Shown: positions 8,797 to 17,116 of the stretch, one piece after another
Numbering within the stretch: the first letter of the stretch is position 1
How the letters are laid out: every line of letters starts with the position of its first letter
Origin: Mobiluncus sp034180645
GTDB taxonomy: Bacteria > Actinomycetota > Actinomycetes > Actinomycetales > Actinomycetaceae
Length of the DNA stretch: 64,000 nt
Assembly (NCBI RefSeq): GCF_034180645.1
Contig: NZ_JAXFNY010000015.1
Coordinates: 72,833 to 136,832, forward strand
Direction of reading: 5' to 3'
Position numbers and translations under genes: made by a program
Notes under the pieces: generated by a model
Databases searched by the model: none
Told to the model about the DNA's origin: nothing
What the model saw: only the letters and a program-made list of their open reading frames with translations

Positions 8797-9078
8797 ATGA
8801 AAGATACGTCGAAAAATATGTTCATGCGGATGGGGGAATCCGCTTCTTTTGGGGCAATGTTGACTTTGATTACGGCTGTCATGTTTACCATCAAGTCGGT
8901 TGACATTCCGATTTGGGCATGGATTATCGAATTCGCACTAGTCAGTGGGATTGCTTTCGTAATCCCGCGTCAACCTCGCGCCGAGCTGACCTCGGAGCAA
9001 AAGAGGCTCTTGCTTTTCTCCTCGATTGCCGCAATTTTGCTAATCATAGCCTTAGTTATCATTATTGCCGTGAGCTAG
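8797..9078 (+). CDS. Small three-helix membrane protein of unknown function
   Basis: 93 residues from ATG at 8797; an upstream in-frame start is rejected because TAGGAGGTGG lies directly before this ATG. Three hydrophobic segments are visible at about 16-33, 36-56 and 69-91, with a basic N-terminus and a short polar loop P-R-Q-P-R-A-E-L. Family not recognised. Position directly after the 19-residue peptide suggests a role in peptide export, processing or self-protection, but no protease, transporter or immunity motif can be seen. It ends 18 bases before the second copy of the 113-bp repeat. Confidence 0.6.
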   Translation: MKDTSKNMFMRMGESASFGAMLTLITAVMFTIKSVDIPIWAWIIEFALVSGIAFVIPRQPRAELTSEQKRLLLFSSIAAILLIIALVIIIAVS

Positions 9079-9096
9079 TGTTCCCATGCCGGGGTC

Positions 9097-9209
9097 GTCG
9101 GATTGGAATCCGCCAGATTCACTTTCAACGTGCCGTCGCGTCGGGTCGCGCCCTGGGCGACAGTCACGGCGTTGGGTTCGTTCAGTTCCACCCGGTGAGA
9201 AAATTTCAC
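9097..9209 (-). pseudogene. 113-bp direct repeat copy 2: orphan 5' end of the aminotransferase gene
   Basis: Encodes, on the minus strand from GTG at 9209, about 37 residues nearly identical to the start of the aminotransferase at 6805 (V-E-L-N-E-P-N-A-V-T-V-A-Q and D-G-T-L-K-V-N-L-A-D-S-N-P), then leaves the frame. It is a truncated remnant. Together with copy 1 it brackets the regulator, kinase and peptide cassette. Confidence 0.88.
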
Positions 9210-9269
9210 CATCCTACGATACCGCGACACGCAAAACGACGAATCACCGTAACTCATAGACCTGGGCAA

Positions 9270-9285
9270 ACACAATATGTAGTGG
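9270..9285. promoter_or_regulatory. NrdR box 1
   Basis: ACACAATATGTAGTGG fits the NrdR-box pattern (acaCwAtATaTwGtgt). A second copy starts exactly 32 bases downstream, about three helical turns, the arrangement usual for NrdR. It implies dATP/ATP-dependent repression of nrdD. Confidence 0.75.
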
Positions 9286-9301
9286 TAAAATTGAGCAACA
9301 C

Positions 9302-9317
9302 GCACAATATGTAGTTG
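9302..9317. promoter_or_regulatory. NrdR box 2
   Basis: GCACAATATGTAGTTG shares a 13-base core with box 1 and lies 74 bases before the nrdD start codon. Confidence 0.75.
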
Positions 9318-9391
9318 ATTTGGCGAAATACCTCCCTAGAGTAATTTCTTGTGTTCCCGATACCGGGAGATGAGGAGACGAAAGGAAGAAG

Positions 9392-11287
9392 ATGACTGCA
9401 ACGAAGCAAGAGACGACCCCCGTTTTTGAAACGAACCCGCGCCACCACACGGTTGACCCCATAGAGACAGTGGACGAATACCTGAGCCAGGCTGACTGGC
9501 GGGTCAACGCCAACGCCAACCAGGGCTACTCGGTCGGCGGTCTGATTTTGAACGCGGCGGGCAAGATGGTCGCCAACTACTGGCTGGACAAGGTTTATCC
9601 CGCCGCGGCCGGTGCTGCCCACCGCGACGGCGACTTCCACATTCATGACCTGGATATGTTCGCCGGGTACTGTGCCGGTTGGTCGCTAAAACAGCTGCTG
9701 CAGCAGGGTTTCAACGGGGTCAGCGGGGCCATTGCCTCCAATCCGCCGCGGCATTTCAGCTCGGCCTGCGGGCAAATCGTGAACTTCCTGGGCACGCTGC
9801 AAAACGAATGGGCCGGCGCCCAGGCGTTCTCTAGCTTCGACACCTATATGGCGCCTTTCGTCCGCCTGGACGACATGACCTATGCCGAGGTCAAACAGTG
9901 TATGCAGGAGCTCATCTACAACCTGAACGTGCCGAGCCGCTGGGGCAGTCAGTGTCCGTTTACGAACCTCACTTTTGACTGGACCTGCCCGCCGGACCTG
10001 CGCGACGAGGTACCGCTCATCGGTGAGGAACTGTGCGACTTTGCCTACGGGGACCTGCAGGCCGAGATGGACATCATCAACCGCGCCTACATGGAGGTCA
10101 TGACCGAGGGAGACGCGGACGGACGCGTGTTCACCTTCCCCATTCCGACCTACAACATGACCAAGGATTTCGATTGGGACTCCCCAAACGCCAACCTGCT
10201 GTTTGAGATGACGGCAAAGTACGGGCTGCCCTATTTCCAGAACTTCATCAACTCGGAGCTTGACCCCGGACAGATCCGTTCCATGTGCTGCCGGCTGCAG
10301 CTCGACCTGCGGGAGCTGGTCAAGCGCGGTAACGGGCTGTTCGGTTCGGCGGAACAGACCGGGTCTATCGGGGTGGTGACCATCAACTTGGCGCGTCTGG
10401 GTTATCTGCACAAGGGCGACGAGGACGGTTTGCGTGCCCGCTTGCGTGAACTCATTGAGTTGGCTTCGGTGACTTTGGAACGTAAGCGCATCACTATCCA
10501 GTACCATATGGACCACGGCCTGTTCCCCTACACGAAACGCTACCTGGGGACGCTGGACAACCACTTCTCGACCATCGGGGTCAACGGCATGAACGAGCTG
10601 ATTCGCAACTTCACCGATGACGCTTATGACATCACCGATCCTCGCGGACACGCCCTGGCGGCCCGAATCCTGGACGGGGTGCGCGACCAGATGATTGAAC
10701 TCCAGGAGTCTACCGGACATATGTACAACCTGGAGGCGACCCCGGCCGAGGGCACCACATACCGCCTGGCGAAAGCTGACCGGAAACGTTTTGGGGACAA
10801 AATCCTGCAGGCCGGCACGACCGAGAACCCCTACTACACGAACTCTTCGCAGCTGCCGGTCGGGTTCACCAACGACCCGTTCCTGGCCGAGGAACTGCAA
10901 GAGGAACTGCAGACCAAGTACACCGGCGGCACCGTGCTGCACCTGTACATGGGCGAGGCTGTATCCAGCGCGGAGGCCTGCAAACAGCTGGTGCGCCGCT
11001 CCTTGACCACCTGGCGCACCCCCTACATCACCATCACGCCAACGTTTAGTATCTGCCCGACGCACGGCTACATTTCCGGCGAACACTTCACCTGCCCGCA
11101 ATGCGAAGCGAAAGGCCGGCACCAAGATTGCGAAGTGTGGACCCGCGTCATGGGCTACTTCCGTCCTGTCCAGTCCTTTAACATCGGCAAGAAAGGCGAG
11201 TTTGCCGAGCGCCAGTATTTCAGCGAATCGGCGGCTGCCTCCCACGGTGAGCTGCATTCGCGCTTGGCGGAAGCGGCCTTGGTTTAG
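9392..11287 (+). CDS. nrdD: Anaerobic (class III) ribonucleoside-triphosphate reductase
   Basis: 631 residues, a short NrdD without the N-terminal ATP-cone of the E. coli enzyme. It makes dNTPs from NTPs under anoxia with a glycyl radical installed by NrdG. Visible features: C-P-T-H...C-P-Q-C zinc cysteines near the C-terminus and R-V-M-G-Y, which holds the radical glycine. Start ATG follows AAAGGAAGAA. Two NrdR boxes lie upstream and a strong hairpin lies downstream. The activase gene nrdG follows after one intervening lipoprotein gene. Lack of an ATP-cone would mean overall-activity control by dATP must come from NrdR or elsewhere. Confidence 0.93.
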   Translation: MTATKQETTPVFETNPRHHTVDPIETVDEYLSQADWRVNANANQGYSVGGLILNAAGKMVANYWLDKVYPAAAGAAHRDGDFHIHDLDMFAGYCAGWSLKQLLQQGFNGVSGAIASNPPRHFSSACGQIVNFLGTLQNEWAGAQAFSSFDTYMAPFVRLDDMTYAEVKQCMQELIYNLNVPSRWGSQCPFTNLTFDWTCPPDLRDEVPLIGEELCDFAYGDLQAEMDIINRAYMEVMTEGDADGRVFTFPIPTYNMTKDFDWDSPNANLLFEMTAKYGLPYFQNFINSELDPGQIRSMCCRLQLDLRELVKRGNGLFGSAEQTGSIGVVTINLARLGYLHKGDEDGLRARLRELIELASVTLERKRITIQYHMDHGLFPYTKRYLGTLDNHFSTIGVNGMNELIRNFTDDAYDITDPRGHALAARILDGVRDQMIELQESTGHMYNLEATPAEGTTYRLAKADRKRFGDKILQAGTTENPYYTNSSQLPVGFTNDPFLAEELQEELQTKYTGGTVLHLYMGEAVSSAEACKQLVRRSLTTWRTPYITITPTFSICPTHGYISGEHFTCPQCEAKGRHQDCEVWTRVMGYFRPVQSFNIGKKGEFAERQYFSESAAASHGELHSRLAEAALV

Positions 11288-11334
11288 GGCCAGATTCACC
11301 CCCTCGTGGTTTCACAAGGGTCGTGGGTCTACCG

Positions 11335-11373
11335 GGTTCGCGGGTGACAGTTTTCGGACACCACCCGCGAACC
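11335..11373 (+). terminator. Terminator after nrdD
   Basis: A 12-bp perfect stem (11335-11346 with 11362-11373) with a 15-base loop, followed by TAAATTTT. Confidence 0.65.
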
Positions 11374-11480
11374 TAAATTTTCCGTACTTTTGGGTGATTA
11401 CAAACCTTAACCGTTTGCCTAGGCTGTTTATCAACCTGGGGCAACCAGCCCCCTCAGCCTGACAAATGGAAGGAATACTC

Positions 11481-12062
11481 ATGAAAAAGTTACTTGCGTT
11501 GACGGGTGCGTTCGCCCTGGCCTTGAGCCTGTCCGCCTGCGGCGGCGGAAGCGAGGAACCCACTGCTGATCAGAAAACCGGCCTGATTTCCACGACCGAG
11601 GACGTGGCCATGCCGGAGCAAGAGACAGAGGAAGTCGCCGTGGACGACGCTGACGCCCTGGCGAAAAAGTGGGAGGATGCTGGCGAGGCATACGCTGCCT
11701 CCAAGGGATACTCCAGTTACCGTGTTAACGCCACCTTCCAGAACTTCTCCAGTGACAAGATTGAGTCTTATAAATTGTATTTCAACGACAACAAGGACTG
11801 GAAGACCGGGGATAAGGTCAAGGTCGACTTCACCTGCCAGACGGTGAAACCCACCACCATAAAGGTGTGGATTGTTCCGGATCTGGAAGATGTAGATATT
11901 GACGACCAAAAGGGCCAGCTGACCGAAGTCGGTTGCGGCGTGGATACCCCCGCTACAGCCTCTTGGGAATACACCGTGCCGGCAGATACGAACAACCTCA
12001 TTTTTGTGCAGTACCAAGTACCGGTGGAAGGCTTCATGATTCTCATGGACGAAAAGCAATAA
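11481..12062 (+). CDS. Secreted lipoprotein of unknown function
   Basis: 193 residues. The ATG at 11481 is preferred over one 15 bases upstream because GGAAGGA lies between them and the resulting N-terminus is a clean signal peptide: M-K-K, hydrophobic core, then lipobox L-S-A-C followed by G-G-G. The mature part starts with an acidic Thr/Glu-rich linker and continues as a ~130-residue domain rich in beta-strand pattern with two cysteines, resembling DUF4352-like immunoglobulin-type lipoproteins in layout; I cannot assign a family. It sits between nrdD and nrdG with hairpins on both sides, so it is probably an independent transcription unit that split the usual nrdDG pair. Confidence 0.75.
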   Translation: MKKLLALTGAFALALSLSACGGGSEEPTADQKTGLISTTEDVAMPEQETEEVAVDDADALAKKWEDAGEAYAASKGYSSYRVNATFQNFSSDKIESYKLYFNDNKDWKTGDKVKVDFTCQTVKPTTIKVWIVPDLEDVDIDDQKGQLTEVGCGVDTPATASWEYTVPADTNNLIFVQYQVPVEGFMILMDEKQ

Positions 12063-12075
12063 ACTGAATCTATCC

Positions 12076-12107
12076 GACCCAGGTAACCCGGCTGGGTTAC
12101 CTGGGTC
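12076..12107 (+). terminator. Terminator after the lipoprotein gene
   Basis: A 14-bp perfect stem (12076-12089 with 12094-12107) with a GGCT loop, 13 bases after the stop. It lies only 26 bases before nrdG, so nrdG either has a promoter here or depends on readthrough. Confidence 0.7.
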
Positions 12108-12133
12108 ACGTATTTAATCAATGAGGAGCACCA

Positions 12134-12934
12134 GTGTCCACAGCAGCCACGAATAACCCCGCGACCAACCCGCTCACCGGTTTGGTCATCGCCGGGGTGA
12201 CGCCGTTTTCCACGGTGGATTGGCCGGGGAAACTGGTCGCCAGCGTGTTCCTGCAAGGATGCCCCTGGAACTGCGGATATTGCCAAAATTTTGCCATCAT
12301 TGACCCGCGGACGCCCGCCGGTTACGAAGAGGCGAACCTATGGGAGCTGCTGGGACGGCGGCGCGGTCTGCTCGACGGCGTCGTGTTTTCTGGCGGGGAG
12401 CCGACTCGTCAGGCAGCGCTGGTGCCCGCCGCCCGGCAGGCGCGTGACCTCGGATTTTTGGTGGGGCTGCACACCGGAGGGGCCTACCCGCAGCGACTGG
12501 CGCAGCTGTTGGAGGCCGGGTTGCTCGACTGGGTCGGCTTGGACGTAAAGGGTTTGGCACAAAACTATCCACAAGTGGTAGGCCGTCCCCAAGCGCACCG
12601 GGCCGGCACGGACGCTTGGCGGGCGCTGGACCTGGTGTTGGCGGCGCACCGGGGCGGAACCCTGCCGGATTACGAGGTGCGCGTCACCGCCTACCCCGGC
12701 ACAGACGCACGCGATACGAATCCATCAGCCCTCCCCGCTTTGGCTCGTGCCCTGCAAGAGCGCGGGGTACAACGCTTGGCGCTGCAGCAGGCCCGTCCCG
12801 ACGGAACACGACCGGAATTTCAGGAACTTTACGCACCGGACCAAAACCAATCTTTTGCGACTGACTTGGCGGACCGGGCGGGGGAGCTCAAGGCAATGTT
12901 TACGCATTTTGAGTTTCGCGGTTTTGCCGATTGA
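12134..12934 (+). CDS. nrdG: Anaerobic ribonucleotide reductase activase (radical SAM)
   Basis: 266 residues. C43-x3-C47-x2-C50 (C-P-W-N-C-G-Y-C) binds the 4Fe-4S cluster that cleaves S-adenosylmethionine, and F-S-G-G-E-P follows as the usual SAM-binding glycine motif. It would generate the glycyl radical on NrdD. Start is GTG at 12134 after GAGGAG. It is somewhat longer than E. coli NrdG and matches the longer activase class (pflA-like NrdG) common in Actinobacteria and Firmicutes. The neighbourhood with nrdD supports the call. Confidence 0.9.
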   Translation: MSTAATNNPATNPLTGLVIAGVTPFSTVDWPGKLVASVFLQGCPWNCGYCQNFAIIDPRTPAGYEEANLWELLGRRRGLLDGVVFSGGEPTRQAALVPAARQARDLGFLVGLHTGGAYPQRLAQLLEAGLLDWVGLDVKGLAQNYPQVVGRPQAHRAGTDAWRALDLVLAAHRGGTLPDYEVRVTAYPGTDARDTNPSALPALARALQERGVQRLALQQARPDGTRPEFQELYAPDQNQSFATDLADRAGELKAMFTHFEFRGFAD

Positions 12935-12999
12935 CCCCACCGCCCGTAAAAACCACAAGTTACAGATGGAAAGACGCGAATTTGTGGAATAATGACCGT

Positions 13000-14271
13000 A
13001 TGGATGAACTGCGTGCCCAAGCTAGTGACGCGTCTACCCCCGGCTTGGATCTACAACAGCTGGCGACCAATGCGGAACTGCGTCCGTTAATTGCGAAAAA
13101 CCCCGCGGCCTACACCGGACTGCTCGACTGGCTCGTGAACAAAAATGAGCCCGAAGTCCTCGCCGCTCTGCGCGAGCGCCAGGCCGCTTTTGAGGCTGGC
13201 CAGATGATGCCCATGCCTTCCCTCCCCCTTCCCGGTCCATCAGAAACACCGACCCCCAGCGAGCCGGAAAACCCCGAAGCACCCGCGACAGTCGTCCCTG
13301 CCGAAACCGACGCATCACAACCGGAAACCCCGGCGACACCCGACTCGGAGGCAACCCCCACCACCGGGGAAACCCCCTCCGTGAGCCCCAATCGCACCTC
13401 AATAATGGGACAAAAACCGGACGAAACCACGGTACTGCCCACGCTGAACACCCCCGTATCAGCCCCGGTGCAGACCTCCGGTCTGCCCTCGTTTTACCCG
13501 CCCAACGCCGCGCCAAACCAGAGCGCGGGCATGGGAAGCTATGGCACCGTGCCTCCAGCCGCGACACAAACCCAGTACATGGCTCCCGTCACCGGCAATA
13601 TCCCGGTGATGAGTCCGACCCCCGCCCCTTATCCGCCGATGGCCGCGAAGCCAAAATCCAACACCGGTTTATGGGTCATTTTCTCAATATTGCTCGTTGC
13701 TGTGATTGGCATGATTGTTGCAATCGTTTTGGTGGTGACCGGCGTTATCGGGGGAGACGACACCCAGTCTGACGCGGATTCCCCGAATGCTGCCGGCAAT
13801 ACAGCAAGCGAAACGCCCCCAGCCAAGGACCAGGACCAGGATAGAGATAAGGATGAGGACAAGGACAAGACTCCGAGTACCGAATCACCGCATCCGACAA
13901 TCGCTCCGGCACCGGCCGGCGCCCAGAATATCCAGTCTTTTGTCACCGAAACAGGGGACTCGACCTGCCGGGTAAACGGCGATGAACTCATTTGCCAGGT
14001 CCGTAACCTGGTCAACCCCGTGGGCGGCTGCGATACTTATTTCGAATCTTTGGTCATCAGCTTGCGGGATGGCGACCCGTTCATCTATTGCCAGCCCAAT
14101 GTGAATTACAACTCCAGCGGCTCGGTGATTCCCCACGATTCAGCCATGACCTCCGGCGATTTCGCCTGCCAATCGACCTACAGCGGCACCGGATGTTGGA
14201 ACACGGTCACCGGCAAAGGCTTTTTCTTTGCCAAACAGGACTACCATCAACAAGACGCCACGCAACACTAA
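13000..14271 (+). CDS. Variant leucine-rich-repeat membrane protein with external Cys domain
   Basis: 423 residues from ATG at 13000; longer in-frame starts overlap nrdG and add unlikely sequence. Residues about 1-70 resemble the actinobacterial variant leucine-rich repeat (LRV) module (L-D-L-Q-Q-L-A-T-N-A-E-L, N-P-A-A-Y-T-G-L-L-D-W-L). A long Pro/Thr-rich linker follows, one transmembrane helix (about 225-251), an external Asp/Lys repeat stretch, and a C-terminal domain with six cysteines that could form three disulfides. Inside-to-outside topology suggests a scaffold or sensor of the envelope. The DsbA-like and CcdA-like genes downstream make disulfide formation plausible. Confidence 0.65.
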   Translation: MDELRAQASDASTPGLDLQQLATNAELRPLIAKNPAAYTGLLDWLVNKNEPEVLAALRERQAAFEAGQMMPMPSLPLPGPSETPTPSEPENPEAPATVVPAETDASQPETPATPDSEATPTTGETPSVSPNRTSIMGQKPDETTVLPTLNTPVSAPVQTSGLPSFYPPNAAPNQSAGMGSYGTVPPAATQTQYMAPVTGNIPVMSPTPAPYPPMAAKPKSNTGLWVIFSILLVAVIGMIVAIVLVVTGVIGGDDTQSDADSPNAAGNTASETPPAKDQDQDRDKDEDKDKTPSTESPHPTIAPAPAGAQNIQSFVTETGDSTCRVNGDELICQVRNLVNPVGGCDTYFESLVISLRDGDPFIYCQPNVNYNSSGSVIPHDSAMTSGDFACQSTYSGTGCWNTVTGKGFFFAKQDYHQQDATQH

Positions 14272-14292
14272 GTCACCATATTCAGGAGCAAC

Positions 14293-16131
14293 ATGCCCAA
14301 CTGGGAGGAATTCGACACCTGGGAACCGACCCAGGACTACCCTTCTGCTCCTCCGGCGCGCTCTTCCTCTCTGGGTAAGCTCCCCAGCCGCCGCCTGCCC
14401 CCAGTCCCGGATTCTGACCACAACCCCGACCACAACCCTGCGGATACTAACGCTGCCAACTTTTTTGAAGATTTTTCCGCCGCTGCTGAAGCAGCTGGAG
14501 CGGCCAACGCTAACCAGGTACCCCAGCTTCCCTACGGGGATAATCCGGGGATTGCCGCCCTGCTGGCGAATGCCCAAAATATGTTAAACGCGGACGGGCC
14601 GGAACAACAGGATTCTCACTTGTCCAGACCAACTGAATCGAAAACCTCGGAGCTTCCAGCCACGGAAGTCCCCGAAGCGATGCGCGAGGATCTTGACGCC
14701 ACCCTCGCCCCGGGGGAACCCGCCACCCCGACCACGCCGCCGGCACGAACCGGGAGCGCAACCGGGCAAGGTCGCAAACCCACCCAACGCCGCCCCGAAC
14801 CGGTCCATTCCGAGGGATGGAAGTCTTTGGTGTCCGGATGGGACGACCTGGGCGCGACCAGCGCCGCAGCCGCAGCACCACCCAAAGCAGATGCTCTGGG
14901 GACCGGCGCAAATCCCCTCACTAACACGCCGCAGCGAACTTCCAAACGAGCCGCGGCACACCCGGATGCGGACTGGGAACACCTCCACTCGGTCTCGCCG
15001 CGCACCCCGCAGAGCACTTTGGGCACTTCCTCCACGCGAGCGGATTTGTCCGAACCACGTTGGAAATCCCTCACGGCCCAAACCCCGGAAGGACCCTCCA
15101 AGTTACGGTTGCGCCGGGTGGGCACGGGAACCCCCGAGCCGCGGCCGAACGATGGGATTTCACCGCTGGTACTCCTGGCCGGAGGAATTATCCTGTCCCT
15201 GGTCAGCGTGGGCATAGGGGTCACCGTGGGCATGAACGTGGTGCCGCACCCAACTGTGACCGTCACAGCTACCCCCAGCGACTTTGTCGAACCGAACCCA
15301 AACAATCCCGATTCCATCGGGAACGCCAAACCTTCCGAAGACCCCGAGGCCGGGGCGGCCGGAGGCCTGAAAGGGCTGAAAGTCGTCCTCGATCCGGGGC
15401 ACAATGGCGGTAACGCCGCAGCTTGGCAGCAAATCGGGGCGAATGTTCCCGATGGGCGCGGCGGCCAAAAACCTTGCAACACCACCGGCACCGCTACCGC
15501 TGACGGCTATACCGAGCATGAGTTCAACTGGAAGATTGCGAACGCACTTAAGACCAAGCTGGAGGCCGAAGGAGCCACCGTGTTCCTGACGCGCGACTCG
15601 GATCAGGGAGTGGGTCCGTGCGTGGATGCCCGTGGTCAGTTTGCACAAAAGGTCGGGGCTGACGTCATGGTTTCCATTCACGCCAACGGGACCACGGACA
15701 CGGCTCAGCACGGATTCTTTGTGATGATTTCCGACCCGCCATTGAACGAGGCCCAAAAGCAGCCCGCCTCCGATTTGGCTGCCAAACTGGTCAAGGCGCT
15801 CCAGGAGGGGGGATTCGCGCCGCAGTCCGGAGGATCTATCAGTAGCGGGGTGTGGAAACGTTCCGATTTGGCGACGTTGAACTCTGCTGAGGTGCCCGCC
15901 GCAATGGTGGAACTCGGCGAGATGCGCAACCCCGCTGATGCCGCCCTTATGAAGTCGGATACCGGTCAGGAACGTTACGCCCAATCCTTGTTCGACGGCC
16001 TGAAGGCGTGGGCGGAGGCGACCCGACCGGCTGCCAGCCCGGCGACTTCTCCTGCGACCTCACCGGACGCCCCGCAGCAGTCTCCCGCCGCGGAGTCCGC
16101 TTCCCCGGCCGCCCCGCCGGGCGGACAGTAG
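14293..16131 (+). CDS. N-acetylmuramoyl-L-alanine amidase (Amidase_3) with long N-terminal tail
   Basis: 612 residues. A ~290-residue Pro/Ser/Thr-rich cytoplasmic region precedes one transmembrane segment (about 292-318), then a linker and the catalytic domain (about 358-570). Zinc and catalytic residues are visible: H370 in D-P-G-H-N-G, E408 in T-E-H-E-F-N, H463 in S-I-H-A-N-G and E540 in V-E-L-G-E-M. It would cleave the amide between muramic acid and the stem peptide. A Pro/Ala/Ser tail ends the protein. Start ATG follows CAGGAG. The extended cytoplasmic region is unusual for an amidase and shares its low-complexity style with the preceding gene, suggesting a common complex. Confidence 0.88.
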   Translation: MPNWEEFDTWEPTQDYPSAPPARSSSLGKLPSRRLPPVPDSDHNPDHNPADTNAANFFEDFSAAAEAAGAANANQVPQLPYGDNPGIAALLANAQNMLNADGPEQQDSHLSRPTESKTSELPATEVPEAMREDLDATLAPGEPATPTTPPARTGSATGQGRKPTQRRPEPVHSEGWKSLVSGWDDLGATSAAAAAPPKADALGTGANPLTNTPQRTSKRAAAHPDADWEHLHSVSPRTPQSTLGTSSTRADLSEPRWKSLTAQTPEGPSKLRLRRVGTGTPEPRPNDGISPLVLLAGGIILSLVSVGIGVTVGMNVVPHPTVTVTATPSDFVEPNPNNPDSIGNAKPSEDPEAGAAGGLKGLKVVLDPGHNGGNAAAWQQIGANVPDGRGGQKPCNTTGTATADGYTEHEFNWKIANALKTKLEAEGATVFLTRDSDQGVGPCVDARGQFAQKVGADVMVSIHANGTTDTAQHGFFVMISDPPLNEAQKQPASDLAAKLVKALQEGGFAPQSGGSISSGVWKRSDLATLNSAEVPAAMVELGEMRNPADAALMKSDTGQERYAQSLFDGLKAWAEATRPAASPATSPATSPDAPQQSPAAESASPAAPPGGQ

Positions 16132-16198
16132 CCGCCCGGTGGCATACCGGGCTTCCGCTATGCTTGACTAAAGGAAGTATTTGGAAACATGAGGGACA

Positions 16199-17047
16199 AT
16201 GAGCGATAAGGACAAATCTGTGGAACGTAGCGCCGCCAACGTGTGGGCTTTGAAAATTATTGGCGTCCTGGCCATTGTGGTGCTTTTAGTCATCGCGTTT
16301 TTTGTGGGGCGAGCCACGGCTCCGGGAGCAAACAACCCGGCAGCCTCCCCCAGCGAACCCGCAACGACAAGCGGCACCGCTGCGGGCGATGGTCAAAAGG
16401 CCGTGGCGGACTTTGTGGCGCAAACGGGCTTGGTCCCCGGTCAAGACTTCGCCTCCTCGGTCACTAACGAAGGCGGGCTGGAAGCCATGAAAATCCTGCG
16501 GGACGGGGCTGATGAGCCCGGACGCACCCTGGGGAAACCCGATGCCCCGGTGACGCTGACAGTTCTGAGCGATTTTTCCTGCCCTATGTGTACCAGTTGG
16601 GGCAACGATACGTTGCCGAAACTACAGAAATATGTCGACGACGGCACCCTCAAAATTCAATGGCACAACATGGTGATATTTGCTGACCAGTATCGTTCCG
16701 ACGTGGCTGCGCAGGCTTCGATTGCGGCGATGAAACAGGGCAAACTGTGGGATTTCGTGCGGGCCGCTTACGGGACCTCACCCGAAGGTGAACACCCCAC
16801 TTATGACGAAAACAAGGTCATCCAGATCGCCCAATCCGTTGGCATCACCGACTTGGGACGATTCAAGTCCGATATGAATGCCCCGGAAACCCAAGCTACC
16901 GTTTCCGAGGAAACCGATTCGGGACATTCGGTAGGAGTCAACGGCACCCCGTTCTTCGTGCTGGGAGATTCCACGATTTCTGGAGCCTACCCGATTGAGT
17001 ACTTCGAGCACTCTATCGAGTACCAAAAATTCTTGGCCACAAAGTAG
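16199..17047 (+). CDS. Membrane-anchored DsbA-family thiol-disulfide protein
   Basis: 282 residues. A single N-terminal anchor (about 17-38) is followed by a Pro/Thr linker and a thioredoxin-like domain of the DsbA_4 class. Active-site C128-P-M-C131 lies in S-D-F-S-C-P-M-C, and the cis-proline loop is G-V-N-G-T-P-F-F. It probably forms or isomerises disulfides in exported proteins. Start ATG follows GAGGGAC. The next gene encodes a CcdA-like membrane electron carrier, which argues that the active-site cysteines are kept reduced in part. Confidence 0.87.
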   Translation: MSDKDKSVERSAANVWALKIIGVLAIVVLLVIAFFVGRATAPGANNPAASPSEPATTSGTAAGDGQKAVADFVAQTGLVPGQDFASSVTNEGGLEAMKILRDGADEPGRTLGKPDAPVTLTVLSDFSCPMCTSWGNDTLPKLQKYVDDGTLKIQWHNMVIFADQYRSDVAAQASIAAMKQGKLWDFVRAAYGTSPEGEHPTYDENKVIQIAQSVGITDLGRFKSDMNAPETQATVSEETDSGHSVGVNGTPFFVLGDSTISGAYPIEYFEHSIEYQKFLATK

Positions 17048-17116
17048 GTCCTGGCAGCTGGCCACGTCATTTTTTAAACTCACTGCGGGAGATAGACCCG
17101 CAGGGAAGGAAGCGGA

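Noticed and set aside
9686..11299. 537-residue minus-strand open frame opposite nrdD
   Set aside because: Shadow of the GC-rich nrdD coding sequence with no domain features.
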